Of a stretch of 51,726 bases of DNA, positions 1 to 9,053 are shown in pieces. Made by a program: the position numbers and the translations under genes. This DNA comes from Oceanibaculum pacificum (lineage in GTDB: Bacteria > Pseudomonadota > Alphaproteobacteria > Oceanibaculales > Oceanibaculaceae). Each line of letters begins with the position of its first letter. Within the stretch, counting starts at the first letter, position 1. The notes beneath the pieces were generated by a model, which saw nothing but the letters and a program-made list of their open reading frames with translations, was not told the origin of the DNA and did no database searches. Location: the NCBI RefSeq assembly GCF_001618175.1, contig NZ_LPXN01000068.1:1-51726 (forward strand), given 5' to 3'.

Positions 1-38
1 TCTCGAAGCATCGGGCCGCCTTCGTTACGCCCCCTCCG

Positions 39-1586
39 TCAGGCCCGCTCGGCCCCCGGCCTGCCGGCCTCCACGGCGAAGCTGGCGAGGCGGGAGACGG
101 CGCCGTCCGGCGTGTCCACCTGGTCGACAGCCTCCAGCCCGAACAGTGCCTGCTTCGGCGTCAGTTCCAGGCTGGCGTAGCCGCGCTTGTCACCACGGCC
201 ATAGCGGATATGCGGGTTGTCCTGGCGGCCGGCCTCCATGGTCGCCGCGCTCGGCCCCTGCGAGCTGACCGAGGTGCAGACCACCTCCGTCGCCAGGGTC
301 GGCGAGGCGGGGTCGGCGAAATCCTTCTTCAGGTCGGCGACCCAGAAGGCATGCACATCGCCGCCCAGCACCAGCGGATTGGCCGGCTTGTGGGTCTCGA
401 TGGAGGCGAGCAGCCGGTTCCGGCTGGCGACATAGCCGTCCCATCCGTCCAGGTTGTAGGCTTTCTCCGGCCCGCTCTTGCGGTCCAGTTCGGCCATCAG
501 CGTCTGTTGGGCGATCACTGTCCAGCGGCCGGACGCATCTTTTAACGCGCCGTCCAGCCAGGCTTCCTGGTCCCGGCCCAGCAGGCTGCGCGCCTCGGCG
601 AAGCGTTCCGCGCAGTCGGCGGCGCCGGAGCGGTTCTGCCCACAGGGATGCGGCGCGCGGTATTGCCGGTCGTCCAGCAGCGACAGATCCAGCAGGTCGC
701 CGAAACGATAGCGATCATAGATTCGCAGATTCGGCCCGGTCGGCGCCATCGAGGACGGCACCGGCATATGCTCGTACCAGGCCTGATAAGCGGCCGCGCG
801 GATATCCAGGAACTGGCCGACATCCTTGGTCTTGGGCGAATGATCGTCGGCATAATTGTTGGCGACCTCATGATCGTCCCAGATCGCCAGCCAGGGGGCC
901 GAGGCGTGTGCTGCCTGCAAATCCGGATCGGCCTTGTAGAGCGCGTAGCGGTCGCGATATTCCCAAAGCTGCGTCGGGATGCCGGTGCCGTGCTGGCGGA
1001 TATAGCGCTTGCCCCAGGACATCTCGTAGATGTAGTCGCCCAGATGCAGCACCAGGTCGAAATCCTGCGCCGCCAGATGGCGCAGCGCGGTGAAATAGCC
1101 ATGCTCATATTGCTGGCAGGAGGCGAAGGCGAGGCGCAACCGGTCCAGCCTGGTCCCCAGCGCCGGGGCGGTGGCGGTGCGGCCGACCGGGCTTTGCGCG
1201 TTGCCCGCCTGGAAGCGGTAGAAATAGCGCCGGCCCGGCTCCAGCCCCTTGGCCTCGACATGGACGGAGTGGGCGAAATGCGGCTCCGCCTGGGCCGTGC
1301 CCTCGGCGGCGATGCGCCGGAAGGCTTCGTCATGCGCAATTTGCCAGCGCACCTCGACTGGCTGGTCCGGCAACGCCGGGGTCGCGAACAGATCGCCTCC
1401 CTTCGCCGGCGGGGCCAGCCTTGTCCACAGCACCACGCCATCCGGCCGGGGACAGCCCGAGGCGACGCCGAGAGTGAAAGGGTCGTCCGCGAAATCGATG
1501 CCCGCCGCGCACAGGATGCCGGGTGCGGCCAGCAGCCCCGCGCTAGCGAGGGAGCCGGCGACGAAGCCACGGCGGGTGATCCTCAT
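39..1586 (-). CDS. phoD: PhoD-type alkaline phosphatase/phosphodiesterase, Tat-exported
   Basis: This 515-residue protein is a metallophosphoesterase of the PhoD family, which releases phosphate from phosphodiesters and monoesters in the periplasm. The N-terminus carries a twin-arginine signal (ITRRGFVAG, residues 3-11) followed by a hydrophobic stretch, so folded export by the Tat system is expected. An N-terminal beta-sandwich domain (about 35-140) precedes the catalytic domain, which shows the family metal-site motifs GDYIYE (183-188), WDDHEVANNY (236-245) and GGDVH (near 410). The length fits the family. The gene starts 10 bp after the gmk stop on the same strand, so it is probably co-transcribed with yicC-gmk. 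No Pho box was recognised, so phosphate control is not shown by the sequence. Confidence 0.93.
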   Translation of the reverse strand: MRITRRGFVAGSLASAGLLAAPGILCAAGIDFADDPFTLGVASGCPRPDGVVLWTRLAPPAKGGDLFATPALPDQPVEVRWQIAHDEAFRRIAAEGTAQAEPHFAHSVHVEAKGLEPGRRYFYRFQAGNAQSPVGRTATAPALGTRLDRLRLAFASCQQYEHGYFTALRHLAAQDFDLVLHLGDYIYEMSWGKRYIRQHGTGIPTQLWEYRDRYALYKADPDLQAAHASAPWLAIWDDHEVANNYADDHSPKTKDVGQFLDIRAAAYQAWYEHMPVPSSMAPTGPNLRIYDRYRFGDLLDLSLLDDRQYRAPHPCGQNRSGAADCAERFAEARSLLGRDQEAWLDGALKDASGRWTVIAQQTLMAELDRKSGPEKAYNLDGWDGYVASRNRLLASIETHKPANPLVLGGDVHAFWVADLKKDFADPASPTLATEVVCTSVSSQGPSAATMEAGRQDNPHIRYGRGDKRGYASLELTPKQALFGLEAVDQVDTPDGAVSRLASFAVEAGRPGAERA

Positions 1587-1596
1587 TGCGTCGTCC

Positions 1597-2259
1597 TCAG
1601 GCGGGCCCGTCGGCGATCAGCCCGCGCACGAAATCGCCCACCCCGACCTGGCGCTCGCGCTTCAGCCGTTCGGCCCACAAGATTGCCGTGACCTGGCTGA
1701 CGCAGGTCTCCAAGTCATGGTTGACGATGACATAATCATATTCCGGCCAATGGCTCATTTCGTCGGCGGCCTTCTTCATCCGGCCGATGACGACCTCCTC
1801 GCTATCCTGGGCGCGGCTGCGCAGCCGGCGCTCCAGCTCCAGATGAGAAGGCGGCAGGATGAACACGCCGACCACATCGTCCGGCATCTTCTCGTTCAGC
1901 TGCTGCGTGCCCTGCCAATCGACGTCGAACAAAATGTCGTTCCCGGCGGCCAGCGCCGCCTCGACCGGGCCGCGCGGCGTGCCGTAATAATTGCCGAACA
2001 CCCGCGCATGTTCCAGCAACTGGCCGTCTTCCACCATTTCCTCGAAGCGCGGCACGTCGATAAAATGATAGTCGCGGCCATCGACCTCGCCCGAACGCGG
2101 CGCGCGGGTGGTGACCGAGACCGACATGGTCAGGCGGCGATCCTCCTGCAGCAGCCGGCGCGAAATGCTGGTCTTACCGGCGCCGGAGGGCGAGGAGAGC
2201 ACCAGCATCAGGCCGCGCCGGCTGATCTCCGGCGGCTGGGCGGCGGCCTTACTCGACAT
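1597..2259 (-). CDS. gmk: guanylate kinase
   Basis: Guanylate kinase phosphorylates GMP to GDP in the cytoplasm with ATP. The 220-residue product has a P-loop SSPSGAGKTS (22-31) and the GMP-binding segment with TTRAPRSGEVDGRDYHF (about 50-66), both typical of Gmk. There is a short N-terminal extension of about 15 residues before the first strand. The start overlaps the yicC stop by 11 bp, which implies translational coupling. yicC-gmk is a widely conserved pair. The identification is secure. Confidence 0.97.
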   Translation of the reverse strand: MSSKAAAQPPEISRRGLMLVLSSPSGAGKTSISRRLLQEDRRLTMSVSVTTRAPRSGEVDGRDYHFIDVPRFEEMVEDGQLLEHARVFGNYYGTPRGPVEAALAAGNDILFDVDWQGTQQLNEKMPDDVVGVFILPPSHLELERRLRSRAQDSEEVVIGRMKKAADEMSHWPEYDYVIVNHDLETCVSQVTAILWAERLKRERQVGVGDFVRGLIADGPA

Positions 2260-3139
2260 TCTGAACCTGCTCCTTCAACTGGTCGATCACTGCCTTCAGC
2301 TCAAGGCCGATGCGGGTCAACTCGACATCGGAGGATTTCGAGCACAGCGTATTGGCCTCTCGGTTGAATTCCTGGCACAGGAAATCGAAACGCCGGCCGA
2401 TCAGCGCGCCTTCCTTCATCAGGTCGCCGGCGGCGGCGACATGGGCGGCCAGCCGGTCCAGCTCCTCGCGGATATCGGCGCGGGCGGCCAGCAGCGCCGC
2501 CTCCTGCGCCAGCTTCTCCTCCGGCAGGGCGGGCGATGCTTCGAGCAGCTCCGTCACCTGCTGGCGCAGCCGGGCCTTCAGCGCCTCGGGCTGGGCGGCG
2601 GCGATCGTGCCCGCCTGGACGGTCAGCGCGGCGATCCGCTCCAGATGGCCGGTCAGGATGGCGGCCAGCCGTCCGCCCTCCTCCAGCCGTGCGGCGGCCA
2701 GCTTGGCGACGGCCTCATGCAGGCCCTTGGCGAGAGCCGCCTCGCGCGCGGCGCGGGCCTCCTGCGTATCCGCCTCCTCCTCGCCGGCTTCCACGATGCC
2801 GCGCACCGACAGCAGCGCCTCCAGGCGCGGTGGGGCGGAATCGACCTTGCCGGCCAGATCCGCCTGCAATGCCAGAACCTGATCGAGCACGGCGCGGTTG
2901 ATGCGGATGCCCGTGTCGGTCGCCTTGCGCTCGATGGTCAGGTTCACGCTGACATTGCCGCGCTTCAGCGCCTCGCCCAGCTTCTGGCGCACCAGCGCCT
3001 CCAGCCCGTCGAAGCCCTGCGGCAGGCGGGTGCGGATATCCAGCCCCCGACCGTTCACCGATTTCAGCTCCCACGCCCAGGCCAGCCCGTCATGCTGGCC
3101 TTCGGTGCGCGCGAAGCCGGTCATGCTGGCAATAGTCAC
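2249..3139 (-). CDS. yicC: YicC family endoribonuclease-like protein
   Basis: YicC family members are conserved stress-associated proteins with endoribonuclease activity reported for enterobacterial and Bacillus members; the exact role in alphaproteobacteria is not settled. The chosen GTG start at 3139 gives 296 residues beginning VTIASMTGFAR, the family's standard N-terminus. It has AGAGG about 9 nt upstream. An ATG five codons further in (3124) lacks such a site. The C-terminal DUF1732 part shows the characteristic GRRFDFLCQEFNREANTLCS segment near the end. The reading frame stays open far upstream of the start, but that extension has no family similarity and runs into the divergent SDR gene. 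It is coupled to gmk by overlap. Confidence 0.93.
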   Translation of the reverse strand: MTIASMTGFARTEGQHDGLAWAWELKSVNGRGLDIRTRLPQGFDGLEALVRQKLGEALKRGNVSVNLTIERKATDTGIRINRAVLDQVLALQADLAGKVDSAPPRLEALLSVRGIVEAGEEEADTQEARAAREAALAKGLHEAVAKLAAARLEEGGRLAAILTGHLERIAALTVQAGTIAAAQPEALKARLRQQVTELLEASPALPEEKLAQEAALLAARADIREELDRLAAHVAAAGDLMKEGALIGRRFDFLCQEFNREANTLCSKSSDVELTRIGLELKAVIDQLKEQVQNVE

Positions 3140-3223
3140 GGGCGTAACCTCTGTATTTTGTGGGTATGATCCAAGCGGCGGCACTATATCCCCCCAATAC
3201 CGCAGCCACAACCGAGCAGGCCC

Positions 3224-3997
3224 ATGGAGAACCCGAAAACCATCCTGATCACCGGCGGTTCCAGCGGCCTTGGCGCCGCCCTGGCGCGGGGCTACGCCGC
3301 CCCCGGCATCCATCTGGCGCTCACCGGCCGGGACGCCGCCCGGCTGGAAGCGGTGGCCGCCGATTGCCGGGCCAAGGGCGCAACGGTGGAAAGCGCCCTG
3401 CTGGACGTCACCGACGCCGCCGCGCTGAGTGCCTGGATCGAGGCGCTGGATACGCGCCATCCGGTCGATCTGGCGATCGCCAATGCCGGCATCTCGGCCG
3501 GCACCGGCGGCAATGTCGAGCCGGCTGACCAGGCGCGACGCATCTTCGCGGTGAATGTAGACGGGGTGCTGAACACCATAGCGCCGCTCATCCCGCGCCT
3601 GCAGGCGCGGGGACGCGGGCAGATCGCGCTGATGAGTTCGCTGGCCGGGTTTCGCGGCTTCCCCGGCGCGCCCGCCTATTGCGGCAGCAAGGCCGCCGTC
3701 AGGGTCTATGGCGAGGCCCTGCGCGGCGCGGTGGCGGCAAGCGGCATCTGGGTCAGCGTAATCTGCCCCGGCTATGTCCGCACGCCGATGACCGACCGGA
3801 ACCGCTTTCCCATGCCGTTCCTGATGGAAGCGGACAGGGCCGCCGCCTTGATCCGCCGCCGGCTGTCCCGCAATGCGGCGCGGATTGCCTTTCCCTGGCC
3901 GATGATGGCGGCCGTATGGTTGCTGCAGGCGCTGCCCCCCGCCCTGGTCGACCCACTCATGCGCCGGCTGCCGGCGAAAGGCGTCGACGCGGATTGA
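3224..3997 (+). CDS. short-chain dehydrogenase/reductase (SDR)
   Basis: A 257-residue classical SDR that should bind NAD(P)H and act on a small carbonyl or alcohol; the substrate cannot be told. The Rossmann glycine motif TGGSSGLG (10-17), the NAG motif (IANAGIS, 86-91) and the Ser139, Tyr152, Lys156 triad are all present. The C-terminal part (about 215-250) is hydrophobic with VWLLQALPPALVDPLM, which resembles membrane-associated SDRs. It is transcribed divergently from yicC across an 84-bp gap and leads a plus-strand cassette with two TauE/SafE permeases. The cassette sits inside what is usually a continuous fab-mltG-yicC-gmk cluster. Confidence 0.9.
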   Translation: MENPKTILITGGSSGLGAALARGYAAPGIHLALTGRDAARLEAVAADCRAKGATVESALLDVTDAAALSAWIEALDTRHPVDLAIANAGISAGTGGNVEPADQARRIFAVNVDGVLNTIAPLIPRLQARGRGQIALMSSLAGFRGFPGAPAYCGSKAAVRVYGEALRGAVAASGIWVSVICPGYVRTPMTDRNRFPMPFLMEADRAAALIRRRLSRNAARIAFPWPMMAAVWLLQALPPALVDPLMRRLPAKGVDAD

Positions 3998-4046
3998 AAC
4001 GCGGGTCTAGGCTGGCGGCCGCTTCCTCGCCATCGGATATTCCGCC

Positions 4047-4796
4047 TTGGACCTTCTGCCTGCCGACATCACGCCGATCCCGTTCGCGCTGTCCTTTCTG
4101 CTGATCCTGGTCGCCGCCTTCGTGCGCGCCTTCAGCGGCTTCGGCTTCGCGCTGCTGGCCGTACCGGGGCTGGTGATGATCATGGAGCCGGTGCAGGCGG
4201 TGCCGATCTGCCTGCTGCTGCAACTGGGGGCCGGCATCGGCATGATTCCGTCGACCTGGAAACAGATGGATATGGGGTCGCTGAAGCTGCTGCTGCCCGG
4301 CGGAATCCTGCTGACGCCGGTTGGCGCGCTGCTGCTGGCCTTCGTCGATCCCGTGGCATTGAAACTGCTGATCTGCGCCATCGTCATGGCCATCGCCCTG
4401 CTGCTGTGGCGCGGCTTCGCGCTGAAGCGGCGACCGGGAGCGCTGGGCAGCCTGCTGGCCGGCGGCTCGGCCGGGTTGCTGGGTGGGCTGGCGGCGATAC
4501 CGGGGCCGCCGGTGGTGCTGTTCTACCTGTCCGCGCCCGGCGACCATACCGCCAGCCGAGCCTCGCTGAACGGTTTCTTCCTAGCGGTGAATGCGCTGGC
4601 GGTGGCGACATTGCTGCTGAACGGGGCGTTCGGCGTGCACGCCATCTTCTGGTCCGCGCTGCTGGCCCCGGCGATGCTGCTGGGCAGCCTGCTCGGTCAT
4701 CACGGCTTCAATCGGGCCGATCCGGCGCTGTTCCGCCGCGTGGCCATCGGATTGCTGTTCGTCACCGGCGCGCTCGGCTTCGCGACCGCCTTGTAG
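4047..4796 (+). CDS. TauE/SafE family (TSUP) permease, copy 1
   Basis: This is a 249-residue polytopic membrane protein of the TauE/SafE (TSUP) family, whose members export or import sulfite, sulfonates or organic anions; the substrate is unknown here. About eight hydrophobic segments are visible. The family signatures are VRAFSGFGFALLAVPGL near residues 25-42 and GIPGPPVVLFYLSAPG near 152-167. The start is a TTG at 4047, because no suitable ATG precedes the conserved N-terminal helix; this start is less certain. The gene is followed after 9 bp by a close paralogue with the same two signatures, so the pair probably arose by tandem duplication. Confidence 0.87.
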   Translation: MDLLPADITPIPFALSFLLILVAAFVRAFSGFGFALLAVPGLVMIMEPVQAVPICLLLQLGAGIGMIPSTWKQMDMGSLKLLLPGGILLTPVGALLLAFVDPVALKLLICAIVMAIALLLWRGFALKRRPGALGSLLAGGSAGLLGGLAAIPGPPVVLFYLSAPGDHTASRASLNGFFLAVNALAVATLLLNGAFGVHAIFWSALLAPAMLLGSLLGHHGFNRADPALFRRVAIGLLFVTGALGFATAL

Positions 4797-4805
4797 AGCC
4801 GCGCC

Positions 4806-5573
4806 ATGCTGTCCCTGCTGCCCGCCACGCTGGACCCGCTGACATTTGCCGGCGTCTTTCTGGTCGTCACCTGCGCCGCCATCGTGCGCGCCTTCACCGG
4901 CTTCGGCTTCGCGCTGCTGGCAATCCCGATCCTGGTGTTCTTCCTGCCGCCGGCGCAGGTGGTGCCGTTCATCTTCATTCTGGAAATCGCGATATCGCTG
5001 ACCCTGCTGCCGAAGCTGTGGCGCGAGGTCGATCTGCGCGGCCTGCGCTGGCTGCTGCCCGGCGCGGTTATCGCCACGCCCTTCGGGGGCATCCTGCTGC
5101 TGGCCCTGTCGGCGGAGTCGCTGCGCCTCGCCATCGGGCTGGTGGTGCTGGCCGCCGCCCTGCTGATGTGGCGCGGCCTGTCGTTCAAAAGCACCCCTGG
5201 GCCGGGCGCGGCGCTGGCGACGGGGGCTTTCTCCGGCCTGCTGAACGGGGCCGCTGGCATACCGGGGCCGCCGGTGGTGCTGTTCTATCTCTCCACCCCG
5301 GCCGGCGCGGCGGTCAGCCGTGCCTCGCTGATCGCCTATTTCTTCGTCACCGATGCGATGGGGCTTGCGGTCGCCGGCTATAACGGGCTGGTCGACGGAG
5401 AGACGCTGCGCTGGACGCTGTGGCTGACGCCGGCGATGCTGCTCGGCTCCGTCATCGGCCAAGCCGCCTTCAGCCGGGCCGACCCGGCGCTGTTCCGCCG
5501 CATTGTGCTGCTGGTGCTGCTGCTCACCGGCCTTGCCGGCGCCATCAAGGCGGCCGTGGACCTGATGGCCTAG
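4806..5573 (+). CDS. TauE/SafE family (TSUP) permease, copy 2
   Basis: A second TSUP permease of 255 residues, with about eight hydrophobic segments and the same landmarks as its neighbour: VRAFTGFGFALLAIPIL near 28-44 and GIPGPPVVLFYLSTPAG near 152-168. Both copies also end in a conserved RADPALFRR segment. The two differ mostly in the loops, so the duplication is probably old. They may form a heteromeric transporter or handle related anions; this is inference. The stop codon overlaps the convergent mltG stop by 4 bp, so the cassette is packed tightly against the cell-wall gene. Confidence 0.9.
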   Translation: MLSLLPATLDPLTFAGVFLVVTCAAIVRAFTGFGFALLAIPILVFFLPPAQVVPFIFILEIAISLTLLPKLWREVDLRGLRWLLPGAVIATPFGGILLLALSAESLRLAIGLVVLAAALLMWRGLSFKSTPGPGAALATGAFSGLLNGAAGIPGPPVVLFYLSTPAGAAVSRASLIAYFFVTDAMGLAVAGYNGLVDGETLRWTLWLTPAMLLGSVIGQAAFSRADPALFRRIVLLVLLLTGLAGAIKAAVDLMA

Positions 5574-6553
5574 TTTCGCTGCTCCTGCTGCACCTGACGC
5601 CAGCGGCGGACATTGGCGTTGTGCTCGTCCAGCGTCTTGGCGAAGGCGTGACCGCCGGTGCCGTCGGCGACGAAGTAATATTCATCGGTGCTGATCGGGT
5701 TCAGCACCGCTTCCAGCGACTGCCGGCCGGGATTGCAGATCGGCCCCTCGGGCAGGCCGTCGCGGGTATAGGTGTTGTAGGGGTGGTCCTGCTGTAGATC
5801 GGCGCGCAGCAGCGGCCGGTCGATCACGCCCAGCCGGTCCGACATGCCGTAGATCACGGTCGGGTCGGATTGCAGGCGCATGCCCTTGCGCAGCCGGTTG
5901 ATGAAGACGGCGGCGACGCGGGGACGCTCCGCCGGTATGGCGGTCTCGCGCTCGACCACGGAGGCGAGAATCACCGCCTCCTCCTTGGTCTTGACCGGCA
6001 GGTTGGCGGCGCGCTTTTCCCACAGCCGGTCGACCATCTCGCGCATGCTGCCCTGCATCCGGGCGATCACCTGCTGGCGATTGTCGCCGTAGGAGAAATG
6101 GTAGGTCTCCGGCATCAGCGTACCGTCGGGCGGGATATCGCCCACCGTGCCGACCAGCCCTTCGACGATGTCAAGCTGCGCGACGACCTGACGGCTGGTC
6201 AACCCTTCGGCAACAGTCAGGCGGCGCACCACGGTCTCGCCGCTTTGCAGCAGCTCCATCACTTCGCGCGGGCTTACCCCTGGCGTAAAGGCATATTCGC
6301 CGGCTTTCAGCGAGCCTTGCTCGGCATGCAGCCGGACCGCCAGCATGAAAATCTGCGGATAATGCACCACATCGGCCTCGGCCAGCCGATTGGCGATGCC
6401 CTCCACACCAGCGCCGCGCGGAATCACCAGCGTCTTCGGCGCCTTCAGCGGGCCGGGCCGGGTGAATTGCGCATAGCCCCAGGCGAACACGCCGCCCGCG
6501 GCGATACCGAGCATGATCAGGAAGACGAGCAGGCGGGAAAGGAAGCGTCCCAT
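5570..6553 (-). CDS. mltG: endolytic murein transglycosylase MltG
   Basis: MltG cleaves nascent peptidoglycan glycan strands at the inner membrane and is thought to set their length. The 327-residue protein has an N-terminal membrane anchor (about 5-28) and a YceG domain. The catalytic glutamate of the family lies in ASVVERET, here Glu201, followed by AVFINRLRKGMRLQSDPTVIYG. The gene lies 11 bp after fabF on the same strand, the usual alphaproteobacterial arrangement. Normally yicC follows; here a plus-strand SDR-TauE-TauE cassette intervenes. Confidence 0.95.
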   Translation of the reverse strand: MGRFLSRLLVFLIMLGIAAGGVFAWGYAQFTRPGPLKAPKTLVIPRGAGVEGIANRLAEADVVHYPQIFMLAVRLHAEQGSLKAGEYAFTPGVSPREVMELLQSGETVVRRLTVAEGLTSRQVVAQLDIVEGLVGTVGDIPPDGTLMPETYHFSYGDNRQQVIARMQGSMREMVDRLWEKRAANLPVKTKEEAVILASVVERETAIPAERPRVAAVFINRLRKGMRLQSDPTVIYGMSDRLGVIDRPLLRADLQQDHPYNTYTRDGLPEGPICNPGRQSLEAVLNPISTDEYYFVADGTGGHAFAKTLDEHNANVRRWRQVQQEQRN

Positions 6554-6564
6554 CGGACGCCTCC

Positions 6565-7830
6565 TCAGGAAGCCGCGGTGAAAATCAGCGAGGCATTGGT
6601 GCCGCCGAATCCGAAGGAGTTGGAGAGGGCGACGCGCACCTTCTTCTCCTTCGCCTTGATCGGCACGAGATCGACGCCCGCGCAGGTGGGCGACGGATTC
6701 TCCAGGTTCAATGTCGGCGGCACGATGCCGTCGCGCATCGCCATGATGCAGAAGATGGCCTCGACGCTGCCAGCCGCCCCCAAGAGATGGCCGATGGCCG
6801 ATTTGGTGGAGGACATGGCGATCTTTCCGGCATGGTCGCCGAAGAGACGCTTCACCGCGCCAAGCTCGATCTCGTCGCCGAGCGGGGTGGAAGTGCCGTG
6901 CGCGTTCACATAATCGATCTGGTCGACCGAAATCTTGGCGTTGCGCAGCGCGTTGCGCATGGCGCGGAAACCGCCATTGCCATCCTCCGCCGGGGCGGTG
7001 ATGTGATAGGCGTCGCCCGACATGCCATAGCCGATCAACTCGGCATAGATGGTCGCGCCGCGCTGCTTGGCGTGCTCATACTCCTCCAGCACAACGATGC
7101 CCGCGCCCTCGCCCATGACGAAGCCGTCGCGGCCTTCGTCCCACGGGCGGGAGCCGCGCTCCGGCGTGTCGTTGTAGCCGGTGGACAGCGCCCGGGCCGC
7201 GGAGAAGCCGGCAATGCCGATACGGCTGACCGCCGCCTCGGCGCCGCCCGCGACCATCACGTCGGCATCGCCGAACATGATCAGCCGGGCGGCATCGCCA
7301 ATGGCGTGCGCGCCGGTCGAGCAGGCTGTCACCGGGGCATGGTTGGGGCCCTTGAAGCCGTATTTGATCGAGACATGACCGGAAGCCAGGTTGATCAGCG
7401 CCGCCGGAATGAAGAACGGCGTGATACGGCGCGGCCCCTGTTCCTTCAGCGTGATCGAGCCGTGATAGATCGTCTCCAGTCCGCCAATGCCCGAGCCGAT
7501 CATGACGCCGATCCGCTCGCGCTCCTCATCGCTCTGGGGCGATACGCCGGAATTCTCCACCGCCTGCGTCGCCGCCGCTATGGCGTATAGGATGAAGCGA
7601 TCCATTTTGCGCTGGTCCTTGGTCGACACCCACTCGTCGGCGGTGAAGCCGCCTTCGGAGGACGGACCCTGCGGGACCACGCCAGCGATTTTCGCCGGCA
7701 GATCGGAAACATCAAAATGCTCGATGCCGACAATGCCGGACTGGCCAGCGATCAGACGCTGCCATGTCCGTTCGACACCACTTCCGAGCGGGGTTACGAG
7801 CCCCATCCCGGTTACGACGACACGTCTCAT
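6565..7830 (-). CDS. fabF: beta-ketoacyl-ACP synthase II
   Basis: FabF condenses malonyl-ACP with acyl-ACP in fatty-acid elongation. The start was placed at 7830, giving MRRVVVTGMGLVTPLG and 421 residues, the usual length; the frame remains open for 17 more codons but that part is not conserved. Active-site Cys170 lies in TACSTGAHA, His311 in NAHGTSTPLGD and His348 in KSAIGHLLGAAG, the complete Cys-His-His set. The gene follows acpP by 68 bp and precedes mltG by 11 bp. Confidence 0.97.
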   Translation of the reverse strand: MRRVVVTGMGLVTPLGSGVERTWQRLIAGQSGIVGIEHFDVSDLPAKIAGVVPQGPSSEGGFTADEWVSTKDQRKMDRFILYAIAAATQAVENSGVSPQSDEERERIGVMIGSGIGGLETIYHGSITLKEQGPRRITPFFIPAALINLASGHVSIKYGFKGPNHAPVTACSTGAHAIGDAARLIMFGDADVMVAGGAEAAVSRIGIAGFSAARALSTGYNDTPERGSRPWDEGRDGFVMGEGAGIVVLEEYEHAKQRGATIYAELIGYGMSGDAYHITAPAEDGNGGFRAMRNALRNAKISVDQIDYVNAHGTSTPLGDEIELGAVKRLFGDHAGKIAMSSTKSAIGHLLGAAGSVEAIFCIMAMRDGIVPPTLNLENPSPTCAGVDLVPIKAKEKKVRVALSNSFGFGGTNASLIFTAAS

Positions 7831-7898
7831 CCGTTTACCGCTGATCGTTTGCGAGGGGATTGTCCGCCAGGCGGGAAGCACCGGCGGACATCAGCAAC

Positions 7899-8135
7899 TT
7901 ACGCGGCGCTCTTCTGGATGAAGTCGATCGCGTCCTTGACGGTCTGGATCTTTTCAGCGGCGTCATCGGGGATTTCGCAGCCGAACTCTTCCTCGAACGC
8001 CATCACCAGTTCGACCGTATCCAGGCTGTCGGCACCCAGGTCGTCGATGAAGCTGGCTTCCTCGGTAACCTTCGCCTCGTCGACACCAAGATGCTCGACG
8101 ACGATCTTCTTCACGCGGTCGGCGACATCGCTCAT
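7899..8135 (-). CDS. acpP: acyl carrier protein
   Basis: A 78-residue acidic acyl carrier protein that holds growing acyl chains on a 4'-phosphopantetheine arm. The attachment site is Ser37 in the motif [10 protein letters not shown]. The start at 8135 is preceded by AAGGGA about 9-14 nt upstream. The same frame extends further upstream, but acyl carrier proteins start at this [10 protein letters not shown] position. The 157-bp gap to fabG probably contains a separate promoter, which is common for acpP. A weak candidate (TTGTCG, 18 nt, TAAACT) is visible there on the minus strand but is not convincing. Confidence 0.97.
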   Translation of the reverse strand: MSDVADRVKKIVVEHLGVDEAKVTEEASFIDDLGADSLDTVELVMAFEEEFGCEIPDDAAEKIQTVKDAIDFIQKSAA

Positions 8136-8292
8136 TTCAGCAATCCCTTGATTTGTTTGCTTAAGTTCCGTTGAACGAAAGGAAATTCCCAGGCAGGCAA
8201 CCGTCCTCCGAACGACAGGGTGGCGTTCTCTAACACAGTTTATTTTTCCAGGCCAGCATTCGACAATCGTAAATGATGTCCGGGAGACCGTC

Positions 8293-9030
8293 TTAGAGCA
8301 TGGCCATCCCGCCATTCACATGCAAGGTGTGGCCTGTCACATAGGCCGCTTCCTCGCTGGCGAGATAGAGCACGGCGGCGGCCACATCCTCCGGCGCGCC
8401 CAGCCGGCCGGCCGGAATGCGGCTGGAGATGGCGGCGCGCTGCTCCTCGTTCAAGGCATCGGTCATCGGCGTGGCGATGAAGCCGGGGGCCACGGCGTTC
8501 ACCGTGACGTTGCGGCTGGCCACCTCGGCCGCCAGCGCCTTGGTGAAGCCGATCATGCCGGCCTTCGAGGCGGCGTAGTTCGCCTGCCCCGGATTGCCGG
8601 TCGCGCCGACGACGGAGGAAATGCCGACGATGCGGCCCCAGCGCTTCTTCATCATGCCGCGCATGGCCGCGCGCGTGAGGCGGAAGCCGGCGGTCAGGTT
8701 CACCTCCAGCACGGTGTCCCAATCCTCGTCCTTCATGCGCATCAGCAGGCCGTCGCGGGTGAGGCCGGCATTGTTGATGAGGATATCGACCCCACCTGCC
8801 TTTTCCTCGACCGTCTTTATCAGCGCCTCGGTGGCGGCCGCGTCGGACAGGTTGGCCGGGGCCACCACCGCGCGCTCGCCCAGATCAGCGGCCAGCGCCG
8901 TCAGCGGCTCGACGCGCGTGCCGCTCAGCGCCACGGTAGCGCCCCGGGCATGCAGCATGCGGGCGATCGCCCCGCCGATGGCGCCAGAGGCGCCGGTCAC
9001 CAGCGCGGTCTTTCCGGTCAGATCGAACAT
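8293..9030 (-). CDS. fabG: 3-oxoacyl-ACP reductase
   Basis: FabG reduces 3-oxoacyl-ACP with NADPH in each elongation cycle. The 245-residue SDR shows the glycine motif TGASGAIGG (12-20), NNAG (86-89) and the catalytic Ser139, Tyr152, Lys156. It ends [12 protein letters not shown], as FabG proteins do. Its position between fabD and acpP separates it from the two other SDR genes in this window, whose roles are not fatty-acid synthesis by context. It begins 24 bp after fabD. Confidence 0.97.
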   Translation of the reverse strand: MFDLTGKTALVTGASGAIGGAIARMLHARGATVALSGTRVEPLTALAADLGERAVVAPANLSDAAATEALIKTVEEKAGGVDILINNAGLTRDGLLMRMKDEDWDTVLEVNLTAGFRLTRAAMRGMMKKRWGRIVGISSVVGATGNPGQANYAASKAGMIGFTKALAAEVASRNVTVNAVAPGFIATPMTDALNEEQRAAISSRIPAGRLGAPEDVAAAVLYLASEEAAYVTGHTLHVNGGMAML

Positions 9031-9053
9031 CGGCCGTCTCCTTCTTGTAAATC

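Noticed and set aside
648-1691. Long plus-strand open frame across phoD
   Set aside because: It is antisense to the conserved PhoD protein, rich in Arg, and has no family features; high GC content creates such frames.
7854-8292. Extended acpP frame upstream of the chosen start
   Set aside because: Upstream residues have no ACP similarity and the ribosome-binding site is at 8135.
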